Shown in pieces: positions 1-12,142 of a DNA stretch of 64,000 nucleotides (position 1 is its first letter; each line of letters starts with the position of its first letter). Origin of the DNA: Auanema rhodensis (taxonomy: Eukaryota; Nematoda; Chromadorea; Rhabditida; Rhabditidae). The stretch lies in contig OZ059898.1 in NCBI GenBank assembly GCA_964057225.1, positions 12,239,767 through 12,303,766 on the forward strand, given 5' to 3'. The position numbers and the translations under genes were made by a program. The notes below the pieces were generated by a model. The model saw only the letters and a list, made by a program, of their open reading frames with translations. It ran no database searches and was not told the DNA's origin.

Positions 1-85
1 TTTCCAAAAAAATGTTGATACCAAAGTCTTTTATAATTTGACACTTTTTTGTTCTAAAAAGTACTGTTCTGAAATTTTAGGAAAT

Positions 86-776
86 ATGAAATGCCTAGTC
101 ATGATACTATTCTTTCTACTATTAATCGACGCATCGAACGGTGATACTCTTGTTTTCCGTCTTCAGCAGGCCATTAATAGAGAAAAGGAAAGAAGAGTGG
201 TAAGTGATCTAAATATATAAATAAATAAAGTTGGTTCGCAAAGCCGCTTTATTGTTTACTTTTTTCAACTATATTTCATTTATAACTAACTTATTAAAAT
301 GAGAAGCATAGATATATAAAAAAATAGTTTTAACTTTAATCTTTAAACATTTTCTCAACTATATAATTGACTTAACGTTACGACGCACAGAAATGATTAG
401 AACATGGTTAACGCAACCGTGCTCGCACGTTTTAAAAAAAGAAATGAAAGTTCAGGCGCCGCCCAAGGCGAACTGGCTTTTCCGTCTAATTCAGCGTTAA
501 GCACTTGGAAGCACTTATATCTCAATGCTAAGCGAGATACAACAGAAGAGTGCCAAAATAATCAAATATCCAAAAATCAATACATAATATTCTTTAAATA
601 AACACAAGTTACAGCAACGTTTCCTGGAGGATGTTCTTATTAATCAAATGCACCGAGGAGACTTACTAAAACGCGGTACGTATTTTTAAACTAATAGCAA
701 AGACTGTTATCTTCTTTTTACAGAAATAGCGATGAAAAACACAAAAGATAGAGAAGATATAGTGGGATTCAACTAA
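86..776 (+). CDS. Small secreted peptide precursor, 75 aa, three exons
   Basis: Exons are 86-199, 615-675 and 724-776, joined by GT-AG introns in consistent phase (0, then 1), with a TAA stop. The first 19 residues form a classical signal peptide, a hydrophobic run ending ASNG. The remaining ~56 residues are charged, mostly helical and free of cysteine. Two dibasic sites, ERR near residue 37 and LLKR near residue 58, would release a ~20-residue peptide, so a neuropeptide or peptide-hormone precursor is the natural reading. That function is inferred, because I recognise no family. A splice-acceptor-like TTTTAG ends at base 80, five bases before the ATG, suggesting trans-splicing and deciding the start. 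AATAAA lies at 836-841, 60 bp after the stop. A longer open frame inside intron 1 (404-601) has no matching splice phase and is left out. Confidence 0.6.
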
Positions 777-835
777 ATTCGCTAATACAGACCAACGAAG
801 ATAAGAAAAAAATATTTTATTTGTAAAACTGTTCA

Positions 836-841
836 AATAAA
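836..841 (+). terminator. Polyadenylation signal AATAAA
   Basis: A canonical AATAAA hexamer 60 bp downstream of the stop codon of the small secreted-peptide gene. It fits that gene's 3-prime end. Confidence 0.5.
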
Positions 842-881
842 CCATTACGTAACCCTTTTAATGACCTAGTGTACACGAGAA

Positions 882-889
882 TGACGTCA
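882..889. promoter_or_regulatory. Perfect CRE palindrome TGACGTCA
   Basis: The 8-bp palindrome bound by CREB/ATF-family bZIP factors lies just downstream of the peptide gene and about 3 kb upstream of NPC1. Only the sequence match is seen; function is inferred. Confidence 0.3.
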
Positions 890-3076
890 GCAACACCTCA
901 AATGCCCCTTTGTGAATTCTTGAACGGATCATGACTCATCGATCATATCCTCAAATTGGTAATGTTATCGAGGTCTTAATGAATTCACTCAGCTGTCTTT
1001 TCATTTACGTTCATATGATAGTCAATAGAAATCAATAAAACTTTAACTGTATGTTCCAATTTCATTTTTTTCGTCATAGCCATACCTAAGTATGTGTTTA
1101 TAAGTATATCCATATTTGTGGATAATATTTATATATTATTTGATGTTGAATTAATAGAAAGCCAGAAAATACTTATCATTTTTCGTACAAAGTTGTTGCC
1201 GTACTTGTGACAAGCTTTTGTTGTCTGGACTCTCTTGTTGCCACTACACTAGATGAGATTCCTCGTTCAGTAGTCTGCATGAATGCGGCAAGCCATTGCT
1301 GTCAGCGTTGAGTGGCAAAGGCATACTAATATCACGCTTTTATCAAACCGTGGGCATTTTATCTTCGAAATGAGTAATTAGCACTGTTCATAATTTCTGT
1401 TTTCATTTATTTCTTCATTTTTTAAATTTTGAGGCCTATGCTCTATTGTTATCGTTGTACTTATTGAGTTTGAATACAGCTTCTCTTCTATCTTATTTTA
1501 TTATTCAAGAAAATCCAAGGAATTATTAGTGGAAGCTCTACTGTTATTGCTTTGTTTATAATACATGGAATTATACTTTGGAAAACATTTGCTTTCAGTT
1601 TATCAGTACCAGTAATCATGTAAAAATTATTCAAACTAATAGGGGTGGTGTTTAACTATGCATAACATCGAAATTTATATAATTATGGAATTTATAAGCT
1701 GAAGTTTTTAAGGAGAACATTTCTCAGATTAATCATTTTATGGAAGGCTTCTTTCTTCTAGAGCCAGATGTTCATACACTGCAGCTTTTCCTATTCAGTT
1801 ATCGATCATTCTCCTTATTTCTTTTTCTTACTATTTTGACTCTGCTAATATCAAGGTTTCAAGTTTTAATAAGCCTCTTTTGCTGTGAGAAAAGTTGATG
1901 TTTTTCTTCCTTTTTGTTTACTGTCTAAATTATGTTGTTCCAACTAGGTATATATGTTGTGCTCATTTCATCGATGAGTATATTGGGTTTCCCCTGCATT
2001 CTGTTATATAATCCTTTAATTGACCGTTAGCTCGTGATACTTCTATGTTAGTACTTTTTCCATGGTGCAGATTATGTTTCATTGTTTCAGGTGCCAAGCT
2101 TTTGTGCTGCATCTTAGTCTAATATCTGACCACTGATGGTTAACAACGCGATTTCTATTGGATTAATTTATTAAACTATTGTGTAAGTTTTATCTTAATT
2201 ATATTTTTCTCAATCAAGATTCTTGCTTAATTGTTCTTTTTTTTTATATTTGTGTCGCGTAGCAACCAACTTTATATCTTTTCGCATTATTCTAGAACGG
2301 AATTCGATATAGATTTTCGGGATGTTTGCGAAGCTAATTTTGCAAATTTCATGACACTAGATAGTGTCGAAATGCTTCAAGTCCTTCACAGGCTTTTGTT
2401 TCCAAGATCAATGACTACTGACCTGAGCACTTTCTTAGCGACTGGCAGTAATGCCCGATTTTTTTTACAACTTATTTATGTTTTTCAGTGTTCTTGTAGG
2501 TTTAGTCATCCGTTATATAATTGTGAATCATCATCGACAAACCCATGTTTTAATTTTTGACTTAATCGTTTCGCGGTGATCTTCATTATTATATTATTCC
2601 TTATTCAGTGAAGACTTTTTGTATTTATCTGAAGAAATGTTTTTATTCATGAATGAGTTGTAACTTTCTTATCTATTCTCACATACTATCTCCAGAACAT
2701 TATTTGATGCAACCGCTCTGTTAAAATGAAAATTGAAAATGACCAGGGCATCATGTCGAAAGAATCGTCTTAATTAGCTTCGTTTCACTTCTGAAGAATG
2801 TTCTGATATAGAGCTGATTCTTGATTTTCCTTCTTTTGTTATTACTTGCCTGTCTTTGAGAGCAAGTGCCGATTGCACAATTTTAAACCTCGTCATCGGC
2901 TTGTTTGTATTCGAAACGGCCACACCATGAACATAACTCTTTCTTTTTTTCTCTCTCTCTGCCTCTCAATCTCTTTTTCTCTTGTCCTCGTTTTCAATTC
3001 GTGTTAGTCGTGATACTGATCATCCGACGTATATGTCCACCAATAACCTAGCTACCACCGATTGTCGTCGTTATCA
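890..3076. other. Intergenic stretch, no supported gene
   Basis: AT-rich DNA with stops in all frames. There is one unplaced minus-strand open patch near 1250-1335 of about 28 codons after a possible acceptor. The + strand open frame at 2231-2560 starts in poly-T and has an atypical composition. I see no family resemblance. Confidence 0.4.
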
Positions 3077-3319
3077 TCACCTTCGCTGTATGATCTCTTT
3101 CGTTTCACACCCTTTGTCTTTCTTTTCTTCACCGTCATTTTCCCTAGTTATTCCTATCGAACTGGCAGCTTGGCCACTGCTCGAGGACTTCACTTTGGAA
3201 TCTATTTGCTTTTGATCTTGATATGAATCACCGTGGACAAATAAAATATGCCGTTGGCGTGTGCGCTCTATCATCAGTCCCCCCATCCGCAGTGCTGGTT
3301 GATTGGGCGGAGTCACCAT
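3077..3319 (-). other. Candidate minus-strand ORF, 80 codons, unrecognised
   Basis: An open frame starting at a true ATG (3319-3317) in a locally GC-richer segment. The predicted product is charged and soluble, with a KSSSS stretch and a Glu/Lys-rich tail ending in TGA. It has no signal peptide and no recognised domain. It may be an exon of an unannotated gene divergent from NPC1, or a chance frame in the NPC1 upstream region, where CCAAT-like and GGGCGG motifs occur near 3303. No splice partner was found. Confidence 0.2.
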
Positions 3320-3900
3320 TGACTCTCACGGTCTCCTCCCTTGCCTCCTCCTCTTTCTCGCCTACCTTTCTCTACACTCTTTAGCATCTGTCTCCAAGAC
3401 AGTTTCGCGTATAGTAGAAGTTACTCGGTAAATCTTATGCTAGACTGATTTTATTGGTCATTTCGCATTGCTAGCTAATGCTCTGTTATCATTTTTGTAT
3501 CTTTTTTCTGTATCTCAGTTTGCTTCTCTGTTAGTCACCCGACGTTATATAAGACCACCTGGTTGAGTTTTATCTCTCATCAATCCATAATCTTAAGTAT
3601 ACGGGTTTCTATGTAATGTTTTTAACTAGATAATAGGTTATAAGGTTTCCTATCTTTATGTCCGTAACGCCTTACAGCTCTCGTTCATACTAACTTCAGA
3701 CTAGAAACTAAAGTGATTTTCTCGATTATGCGTTGATATAACCTTAGAAACACTTGACCTTTATATTAAAACATTCTTTTTCTAGACCAGCGTACTTTAC
3801 CCTGGCGTTTGCTGTTGATCTAAATTGTTTGATCATATCATTTTAAAGTTCCTAACCATTTCTAATTTCAGATATATGCATTAATTGACCATTAATAACT

Positions 3901-6900
3901 ATGTTATTGTATAATTTGTATATTTATCGATTACATTATATACGGTTTATATGGTTAGCGTTACTAATCATTTCTTTTCAAGGTAAGTTAAATTATCATA
4001 TGATCTGTGAACAGAGAAGTTTGTTTTCCTAACGTAATCATCATTTCAGATGTCGTTGATGCAAAATGCATGATGTACGATATTTGCCACTCCGAAAATG
4101 GGATGAAAATGAACTGCCCCGCTCCAAATATGGAACCTGCACGATTGAAAAACGAGAGCTCATTGAAGATACTTGAAGCTTATTGTCCATACATGGGTGC
4201 ACGTAAGTTTTCGCTTCTTCTTTAAACTTTGGATTATCGTCTGTGTGTGCGTTTGTGGACAATCAGTTTATTTTGGTCCTACGTTTCTCTGCAATATATT
4301 TTTCCTGTGCATCTTTGATGGACAAACTTCACTGAACTAGCTCATGATTATTGTAAAAATGTCAAGATTTCAACAAATGAGTTCTGAAATAACTTTTTTT
4401 GTTCCACAGTTTTAAGCTCTATATCAAAAGCAAAAGCTTACCTTGTTTTTCAAAATTGAATCAAACTGCCTTGTTACAGGAAGATTCGAGCCATTATGCT
4501 GTTCCGAAAGCCAAATAGAAGATATGTCAGTAAAATTACGACAAGCCCTTGGCCTGCTATCGAGATGTCCATCTTGTATTGATAATTTTCAAAAGCTTTG
4601 GTGTGAATTTTCTTGTTCTCCAAATCAAGCAGAATATGTAACGGTTAGTGTTTATTATGTTTTGATGTCGCCCATTATTTTATTTAAAATTTGGTTTCTT
4701 GGTTGTACGTTTGTAGTTTTATTTTTTGAACACTGGACTACCGGCTTGCTCTTATCTTGCAACTGAAATTTATCTTAGCATCATTACGATTACTTTTATC
4801 ATTTTAACTATGCTGAGTGAATTATAAGCTCTGAAAGCTCATATGTTATTTATATAACGCGCTCTTTTTGCTGGCGCAGCTTCTACCATTTCTTGTTCTA
4901 TATGAAAGTGAATGAAACAACAGCTAGTTTTAGATCTTGGAAACTTTGGAAACTCGCAAGGAAAATATTTCTTATGTAAACTCTGTACGATACCATGTAG
5001 GAGATCAATTCGCTTCGACATTGCACGAGTCATGTAAAAACGTTTGTTGACTAACATTTTTACTTTGGCTCATAAAATCTGTTCTAGGTTCATCTTCCTA
5101 ACTCGAAAACACTATCCATGCTTTTAATGTGCGGTGCTCTTGGATTCAATGAGACTTGTACAAAAGAGAGGTGGTTGAAGTATATGGGAACACAGAATCG
5201 TGAAATGGCTATTCCTTTGAATATTGACTTTGTTTTGCATGATTCTGTAAGTCAAAGCAATGTGTTAAAGTATACAAATCTTAATTCAGGATGATAATTC
5301 TCGTATGTACATGAATGAAGGAGCTGCGAGGTGTAACCAAGCTCCAAGGATAGGAATGGATAAGTGTAGTCGTTTTGATTGCCCTATTATTGACACGGAG
5401 CAAGAGTTCTTCCCCGAAGATCAAGGAACGAAGGTATGAGTTTAAACTTTCTTAACTACTATTAAAAGAAGAAAAGTACATTCGGACTTTTTTGTCTTAT
5501 CAATGACGATAACCTCGTCATTGATCCTTTCATTTCTTATGAAAATTTTAAAATATTTATCACGTTAATCACCGAGGAATATTAAATACTTAGCACAGAA
5601 TGTTAAGCCTTAACTATACATAGCAATTTGGTCTTGATCCCAAATAATGCTTGATCAGAGAACTTTTCTATTTTGTTTAGGACAAAACTTTCGACTGTGA
5701 ATTTTTAACGATTCTGTTTAGTTTCGTGTTCGTAAAGTAGTTGTAGTTGAATGTATAGTGGGGTTGATTTCCGCCCTCAGCCTAGCAACATGACATCCTC
5801 GATTCATCTGAGAAGTAACGCTTTTCAAGCGAGGTTCATCTCAAGGTTTTCAAACTCTAATGAGCCCTGAGCAACGTTCACCTGGCATCAACCAACAATT
5901 GAAAAACTATTAGGAAATAAGATTTTTCTTATTTTTAAGAATGAGCAAACATTAGCTTTGATATATGTGTTTCTATTCGCTTTTTGTTTCTGTTTTGGAC
6001 GGAAATGCGATCTAAAGTGATCCTCAAATATCAAGTCACGAAGCGTATTATTGCGATGAAGGAATCTTCTCTATAACTCACTTTAAAAAAAATGACAAAA
6101 AATCAGAATTATGTTTACCTTCGTTGACCAAGATGTGTCGTGATGACATCTCTATGTACTTTTGTTGTGAAAAATGAATGATTGCACCGAACTTTCCTTT
6201 TCTTGATTTTGAATTACTGAAGACCCTTGTATGTATACTTTTTATCAAACCCTAGAAATTGGCTAGAAATCGACTTTTTAAGACGCTGTTCCCAAAATTA
6301 ATCGGTCATTTTTCCGAATTCTGTATTTTATATTTTTCCATATGCTTTTGATAACTAGAAAATCAAACTTTGAGCTCTAGCTGTGCTATTGATTTGTCGC
6401 TGCAACTTGTCCATATGAGGGAACAATCCAGTTTTTTGATTTACACTATAAAATGTGTGGCAACTGTAGCCGATTATGATGAAATGAAACGCTTGTGTGT
6501 CAATCATCTTGTTGTCTGAGCCTAGTCTTATTCAAATACCATTTTTAGTTTAGAACCTGCATGTATTGCACTATTTGTATGTAGCTCTCCTCTACACCAA
6601 AACGAGTTAACTAGTATTCAACCGTATCCATTAAAGGGTGAGGGGGTTGATTATAGCTATGTTTCTTACTGATCTGTAACTAACGTTGAATTGTAATGTA
6701 TTCAATATTGAGAATACATTAGTACTTTCTCGAGTGCCAAAAGATGGCTGGTGAATTGTTTCGGGGTTGAAGATTCCGATGCTTATCGAAACTCGTAGAA
6801 AGACCTACATCTTCGCTATTGGGTTCAAGGCTGAAAACATGCGGTAATTCTAAGTAATTGTTTCCTCAATTATTCACTGCGTACGGAACATAAACATGAA

Positions 6901-9900
6901 AAAAAGTAATATATGACAGTGAATCTTATTAATGGTTTACAGGAAGTGTGTTCTCTTCTGGGCATTGGATGCACATCTTGGTTTTTAGCTGTGGCATGTA
7001 TCATTTTTATCGCAGTACTGTTCTGTGTCATATCGGCAAATGTTTGCAAAGCTGGAGAAGAACCATTACCAGATTATAAGGTGGGTCTATTGTGAACAAT
7101 TTGAATTTATTATTATTGGCATGCTAATTCCACGTATATCACGTGATCTTGTTTTTTTTTTGGCGTATCTACTCATTTTACTTATTTCAAGTTCATATAT
7201 CGGTTGTTAGCTATTAGCAATCCACTAGATAAATAGATACTAGATAAACTTTTTAAACTAATATAGTTCAATTATAGGGCGTAGAAACAAACCCCGGAAC
7301 TATCGGAAGTGTTGCCTATTGGATCGAAAAACAAATTCAAATTAGTTGTTCTATGCTTGGAGAATTTACATGCCGAAGATACTCCCTGCTTGTTGTTTTT
7401 GGAATGTTTGTACTAATTGTATGCAGCTTCGGAATTCTATTCGTCAACGTAACCTCCGATCCAGTAGAATTATGGTCTGCTCCTAATAGCCGTGCTCGTA
7501 TGGAAAAAAAATTCTTTGATACTCATTTCGGGTTGGTTTTTTTTTAATTTTAAAATTTCTTTTAATTTTTTAAATTCTTCTTCAGTCCTTTTTATCGTAT
7601 TGAGCAAGTCACTATTTATCCCAAGAATATGACTTCTATTAAAGGCAAGGAATTAGAAATGGGACCTGTTTTCCAAAAAGAATTCTTGAAAGAAGTTAGT
7701 ATACTTTTTATTACTTATCTTATCAAGTTCTCTAGGTGTTTAATGTGGTTAACAGGATCAGAAATCTGGTTGGAAGAACGGAAGATGGCTTAACTATTAC
7801 CTTAGCTGACATTTGTCATAGACCTTTGGGTTCCGCTTATGATTGTTTAATTAACAGTCCTACTAATTACATGCAGGTATATATAAAAACAAATATCATT
7901 GATATTAATTATCTAATTTCAGCATGATGCTAGTCTCTTAGACAAAGTAATTGTGTCGCAAACATCTACTGATCCCGAAAATTTCGATTATTATTCTGAT
8001 GATACGGAGGAAGAGGCGGCAGTCACTAAAACTTACCTAGATCATTTTTATGATTGCATAAAGTATGGCATATAACCTTATGGCTTAACTATTAAAATTC
8101 AGGAATCCTTATTCTTTTGAAACCAGCCTCGGGATGTCTTGTCACGGCACCTTTGGTGGACCCTTGACACCTCTATCTTTGTTCGGGGGAAGTGGTGTAG
8201 ATGATTATGTTAGTTTAACTTACGAGTTTTTTTTAAATGATAGCAATATTATAGTATTACAATTCAACAGCCATTAATATTGCTTTTATAATAAACGGAA
8301 AAGTAAACAAAAAGAAGGCTTTAGCGTGGGAAGAGAGGTTTCGAATATACATTGCTCTACTTTTACAATATTGGTTTTTTAGTTTTATTAACCATATGAA
8401 AGAATATAAACATGAATTGGTTCAAGTTTCATTCATGGCTGAAAGGTCGATTTCTGATGAGATTCAGAGAGAAAGTGAATCGGATGGGTACACAATCATG
8501 ATATCTTGTATTTTAATGGTTTGTTTTTTATTATTTGCATTTAAGTCAAGGCAAATTTCCAGGTCTCCTATGTGATTTTTGCGTTAGGTACTTACAATGT
8601 GGACAACAACAGACTTCTTTCCATACTAATACATTCTAAATTAACCATTGGGGTTGGTGGAATGTTCTGTATTTTCGCCAGTGTCATAAGGTAATTATTT
8701 ATTCTTATGTACCACAAATAGTTACATTTTTGAAGCTCTATTGGAGTATTTTCTATGTATGGGATGATTGTTCCTCAAAGTGCTTTGGTCGTTCAGTTTT
8801 TCGTTATGCTGGTTATTGGTGCCAACAGAATGTTTAGCATTGTTTCGGCAGTTACAGTTAGTGAACAATACTTTGATTACTGAAGGGTTCAAATATATTT
8901 AGCGCAAAGCAGCGGTATACCCCCACCTACCTGACCTAATGTTTCATGTTTGCGGAGAAGTATTTCCCAGTTTTCTACTCTGCACGGTTGCGCAAAGTTC
9001 TTGTTTTTTTATTGGTATGCTGAACTTGTAATTATACGTCTAAATTCGCTTTTAGGTTCAATTTGGGGAGCTCCAGCTGTTAAATGTTTCTGTCTTATAG
9101 CTGCTCTGGGAATGATTTTCCAATTAATGTACTTCTGTACATTCTTCATGCCTTTAATCATCATTGACTACAAACGAGAGAAGGTTTGTAACATAATGAA
9201 ATCAATTATATATTATCTATAAACATATTAGAAAGGATACCCTGAGCTCTGCTGTTTCCGAAAAATTCCAACTGAACCTGTAGAGTATGATGGTTACATC
9301 AAGACTATAATACAAAAGTATGCTGCACCATTTTTAATGCGCCCAGCTGTCAAAACCTTCGTGGTATGATTTCAAGATCCAATAAAAAACTATTTGATAA
9401 ATTAATCAAGGTTGCTCTAAGTTGTGCAATGCTGGTTATTTCACCTTTGGGATTCTCGAAAATTAAATTAGGCCTGGACCAAAAAATGGCAGTTCCAGAG
9501 GTGAGAATTTTAACACTATATTTCAAGTTTGGGCTTCATTCTGTATTTTCAGGACTCTTATGTTTACTTGCACTTCAAAAATATAGATAAATACTTGAAT
9601 GTTGGACCACCAGTATATTTCGTTGTTCAAGGGGACTTTGATCTCTCAAAGAAAACATGGCAGGCAAGTGACGATTCTTATTGACCTATCATATTTTTTT
9701 TCTTAGGATAAGTTTTGTACTCTACCTGGATGTGCAGAAAATTCTGTTGGAACAATACTTAATCAAGCAATCGCTAACTCCAATAAGTATGATATTCGTT
9801 TTTTATTTAGAGCTCTTTCTTTTTTTTTGAAGAACTCACTTAGCTGGCTTTGTTTTGAACTGGATCGACAATTATCTTGAATGGCTTAATCCAGACAGCG

Positions 9901-11245
9901 GATGCTGCAAAGTTGTTCTGAACACCACTAGAACAGAGTTTTGTCCTAGCAATAATCGTTTTGGTAAGCTTCAACAAATATACTTCTCTTTAAAGTTTAA
10001 TCTCAGGAAAAACTTGTGTCGCTTGCGATAACTCGAAGATCAGAAATCGACCTAGTGAAGCTGCATTTTATAAGTTCATCGACTATTATTTGACCGATGT
10101 GCCAAATGCTGACTGTATCAAAGGGTAAACAGTTTCTATCAGAAAATATGTTCAATGATGTACTCTTTTAGGGGTGTTGTCTTCAAAGATTCTATTTATC
10201 TCAACCCGAGAGGTCATATTGAAGCTAGTCATTTTATGACTTACCATCGAGCTTTGCGCAACTCTTCTGATTTCATAGGTATTATACAATCATTGAAATA
10301 ATTAACATATGCTTTTTAGCTGCAATGGAAGGTGCTCGAATGGTTGCAAGAAAAATTGAGCATGAATTGAATTATTCTGTTAAAGTATTCCCTTACAGGC
10401 TTGTTACAATTTTATTTCTTTTTTATGTGTTTCATTTCAGTTCATACTATGTATTCTACGATCATTACCTTACCCACCAAAAGGAAGCAGCTGCTCAACT
10501 TATTATTGCCATGGCAGCTATTTTCGGTTCTGTCAGTTTGCTGTCGGGATTAGATGCCGTGTTCGGAATGTTTTTAGGTAAAGTTGAAACTCATTTCTTC
10601 TAATATTTGTGTGTGTATATAGTTGCTGCCTCGGCGTGTCATCTGTTCATTCAAGTTAGTGTAATGTGGTTATGGAATATTGAATTCAATCCTATTACGG
10701 CAGTTAATTTAATTATGGTTAGTAAAAGGTTTCACATTTAGTTGACGAACGTGTTCTTTAGAGTGTTGGTGCTGCGTTAGAGTTTTTCATTCCAGTCCTC
10801 ATGGCCTTCTCACAGTCACTTAAATGCAATAGGGATGAGAGAGCTAAGGAAGCCTTAGTTATTGCTGGACCAACTGTGAGATTCATCTTTCCTAACAGTA
10901 ATTTCGAAATTTTCAAGGTGTTCTCTGGAATCTTCTTAACGATGCTCATTGGAACAATCGTCTTGGCCTTTTCACATTCGCAGTTTTTCAAAGTTTTATA
11001 TTTCCGAATGTTCCTCGGAAGCGTTCTGAGTGGCGGTTACTTTGGATTATTCCTTTTGCCAATAATGCTCTCATATTGTGGCCCTGTGATCAAACATTGG
11101 CGTTTTGTTGAACAGTTAAATACTGCCAAGCAAAGCAAGTATGTTCTTTGCTCTTTTTAATTTGAGCTCAATTATTGTTATTTTCAGTTTTCAAGCGTTA
11201 CGACCAAATGTGAACTGTTTACCTCCAGGGGAGTTTGCTAAATAA
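3901..11245 (+). CDS. NPC1: NPC1-type intracellular cholesterol transporter, 1256 aa, 30 exons
   Basis: The 30 exons run from 3901-3982 and 4050-4202 to 10918-11138 and 11188-11245, and their lengths sum to 1257 codons (human NPC1 is 1278 aa). The order is signal peptide (~27 aa), Cys-rich sterol-binding N-domain (motifs SRCPSCIDNF, CEFSCSPNQ), first membrane helix, the DPVELWSAPNSRAR and FDTHFGPFYR loop, middle luminal domain (CHGTFGGP, FMAERSISDE), sterol-sensing domain, Cys-rich luminal loop and C-terminal RND-like helices (VFPYS, FYDHYL, YFRMFL). The family exports lysosomal cholesterol handed over by NPC2. The TM4 motif GVDN reads GANR here (residues 674-677). The human C-terminal dileucine signal is absent and the protein ends GEFAK. 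Two introns appear to use GC donors (9664 and 10399). An acceptor-like TTTCAG ends at 3871. C. elegans has two NPC1 homologues, so orthology versus paralogy is open. Confidence 0.95.
5434..6942 (+). other. Large NPC1 intron, 1.5 kb
   Basis: The only long intron in this gene; most others are 40-70 bp, though intron 3 is about 440 bp. It separates the N-domain exons from the first membrane-helix exon. I see no open frame, RNA gene or terminal repeats in it. Its size makes it a possible home for an enhancer or a decayed insertion. Confidence 0.5.
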
Positions 11246-11354
11246 GAGTGGCTGTTCTGGAATTATATCTCCTTTTTAATCTTAACCCTTCTCTCTCTAT
11301 ATAATATATTCTCAACCTCAAATTCAACTAGTCTTTCTATTCTGCATACGTTGT

Positions 11355-11374
11355 TATCGGCCGAAAGGCTGATA
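11355..11374 (+). other. Stem-loop with GAAA tetraloop followed by T-run
   Basis: Eight paired positions (TATCGGCC with GGCTGATA, one G-T wobble) closed by a GAAA (GNRA-type) loop, followed five bases later by seven T residues. It lies 110 bp after the NPC1 stop codon, so it is probably in the 3-prime UTR or just beyond. The structure is seen directly; a role in mRNA 3-prime-end or small-RNA biology is inferred. Confidence 0.4.
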
Positions 11375-12142
11375 AACATTTTTTTGAACAAACCATATCA
11401 TGTTTTGCTGCCTTCCGTGCGTTAACTGCTTGATCTCATCTGATCACCACAAAGTTCGGTGCTTGCCCTATCTTATGCTTATAATATTTCTCATGCTTTA
11501 AATTTGATATATACCTCCATATCTAGAGAGGAATAACATAAAGAATTCATATCTGGCTGGTGACAATCAGCTTCTTTTTTCGGGTTGTAGAAATTTTATG
11601 TTTCCATAATTTCTAACCAATTTTTAGTTTTTTTTTGTAGTTCCATATCTTTTATTAAGCTCAGTGCGCAGAGATAACTAGTCCATTAATCTATGCGTTG
11701 GAAATTTGTGGCTTTATTCATGCCTTTCCCTCAAAATCTCGGTGATGCTTGCTTTACGGTTACAGAGCGATTGGACTAAAAGTTCATCGTTTCTTTTTAA
11801 TTTCACTAGTGACTTAATTGAAACCTGTGATTTCATTGTATCTACACGACTTCTCTTATGGTTGGTGATCATGATTTTCATTTTCTTGTCTTTTTATCTG
11901 TGATTTACATTTACGGATTCGTAAGCCTACTAATCAAACCATATGTATAACGGTTAGTAACTTGTGTCAATTCACTTATCATTCTTTCTTAAAACTGTAT
12001 TTATTCTCACTTGCTAATAATATTAATAAATTTTAAACTATATATTTTGATTTAACAAAAATAAAAGAAAACAATTTCTGTAATTGAGGCGACCGTTAAA
12101 AATAAAACATGAGAACATGTGAAACGAAGTTGTTGCATTTTC

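Noticed and set aside
404-601. 65-codon open frame inside intron 1 of the small peptide gene
   Set aside because: It does not join exon 1 or exon 2 in phase, and the three-exon model is self-consistent without it.
2231-2560. 109-codon open frame
   Set aside because: It starts in a poly-T run without a true ATG context, has an atypical composition and lacks splice partners.
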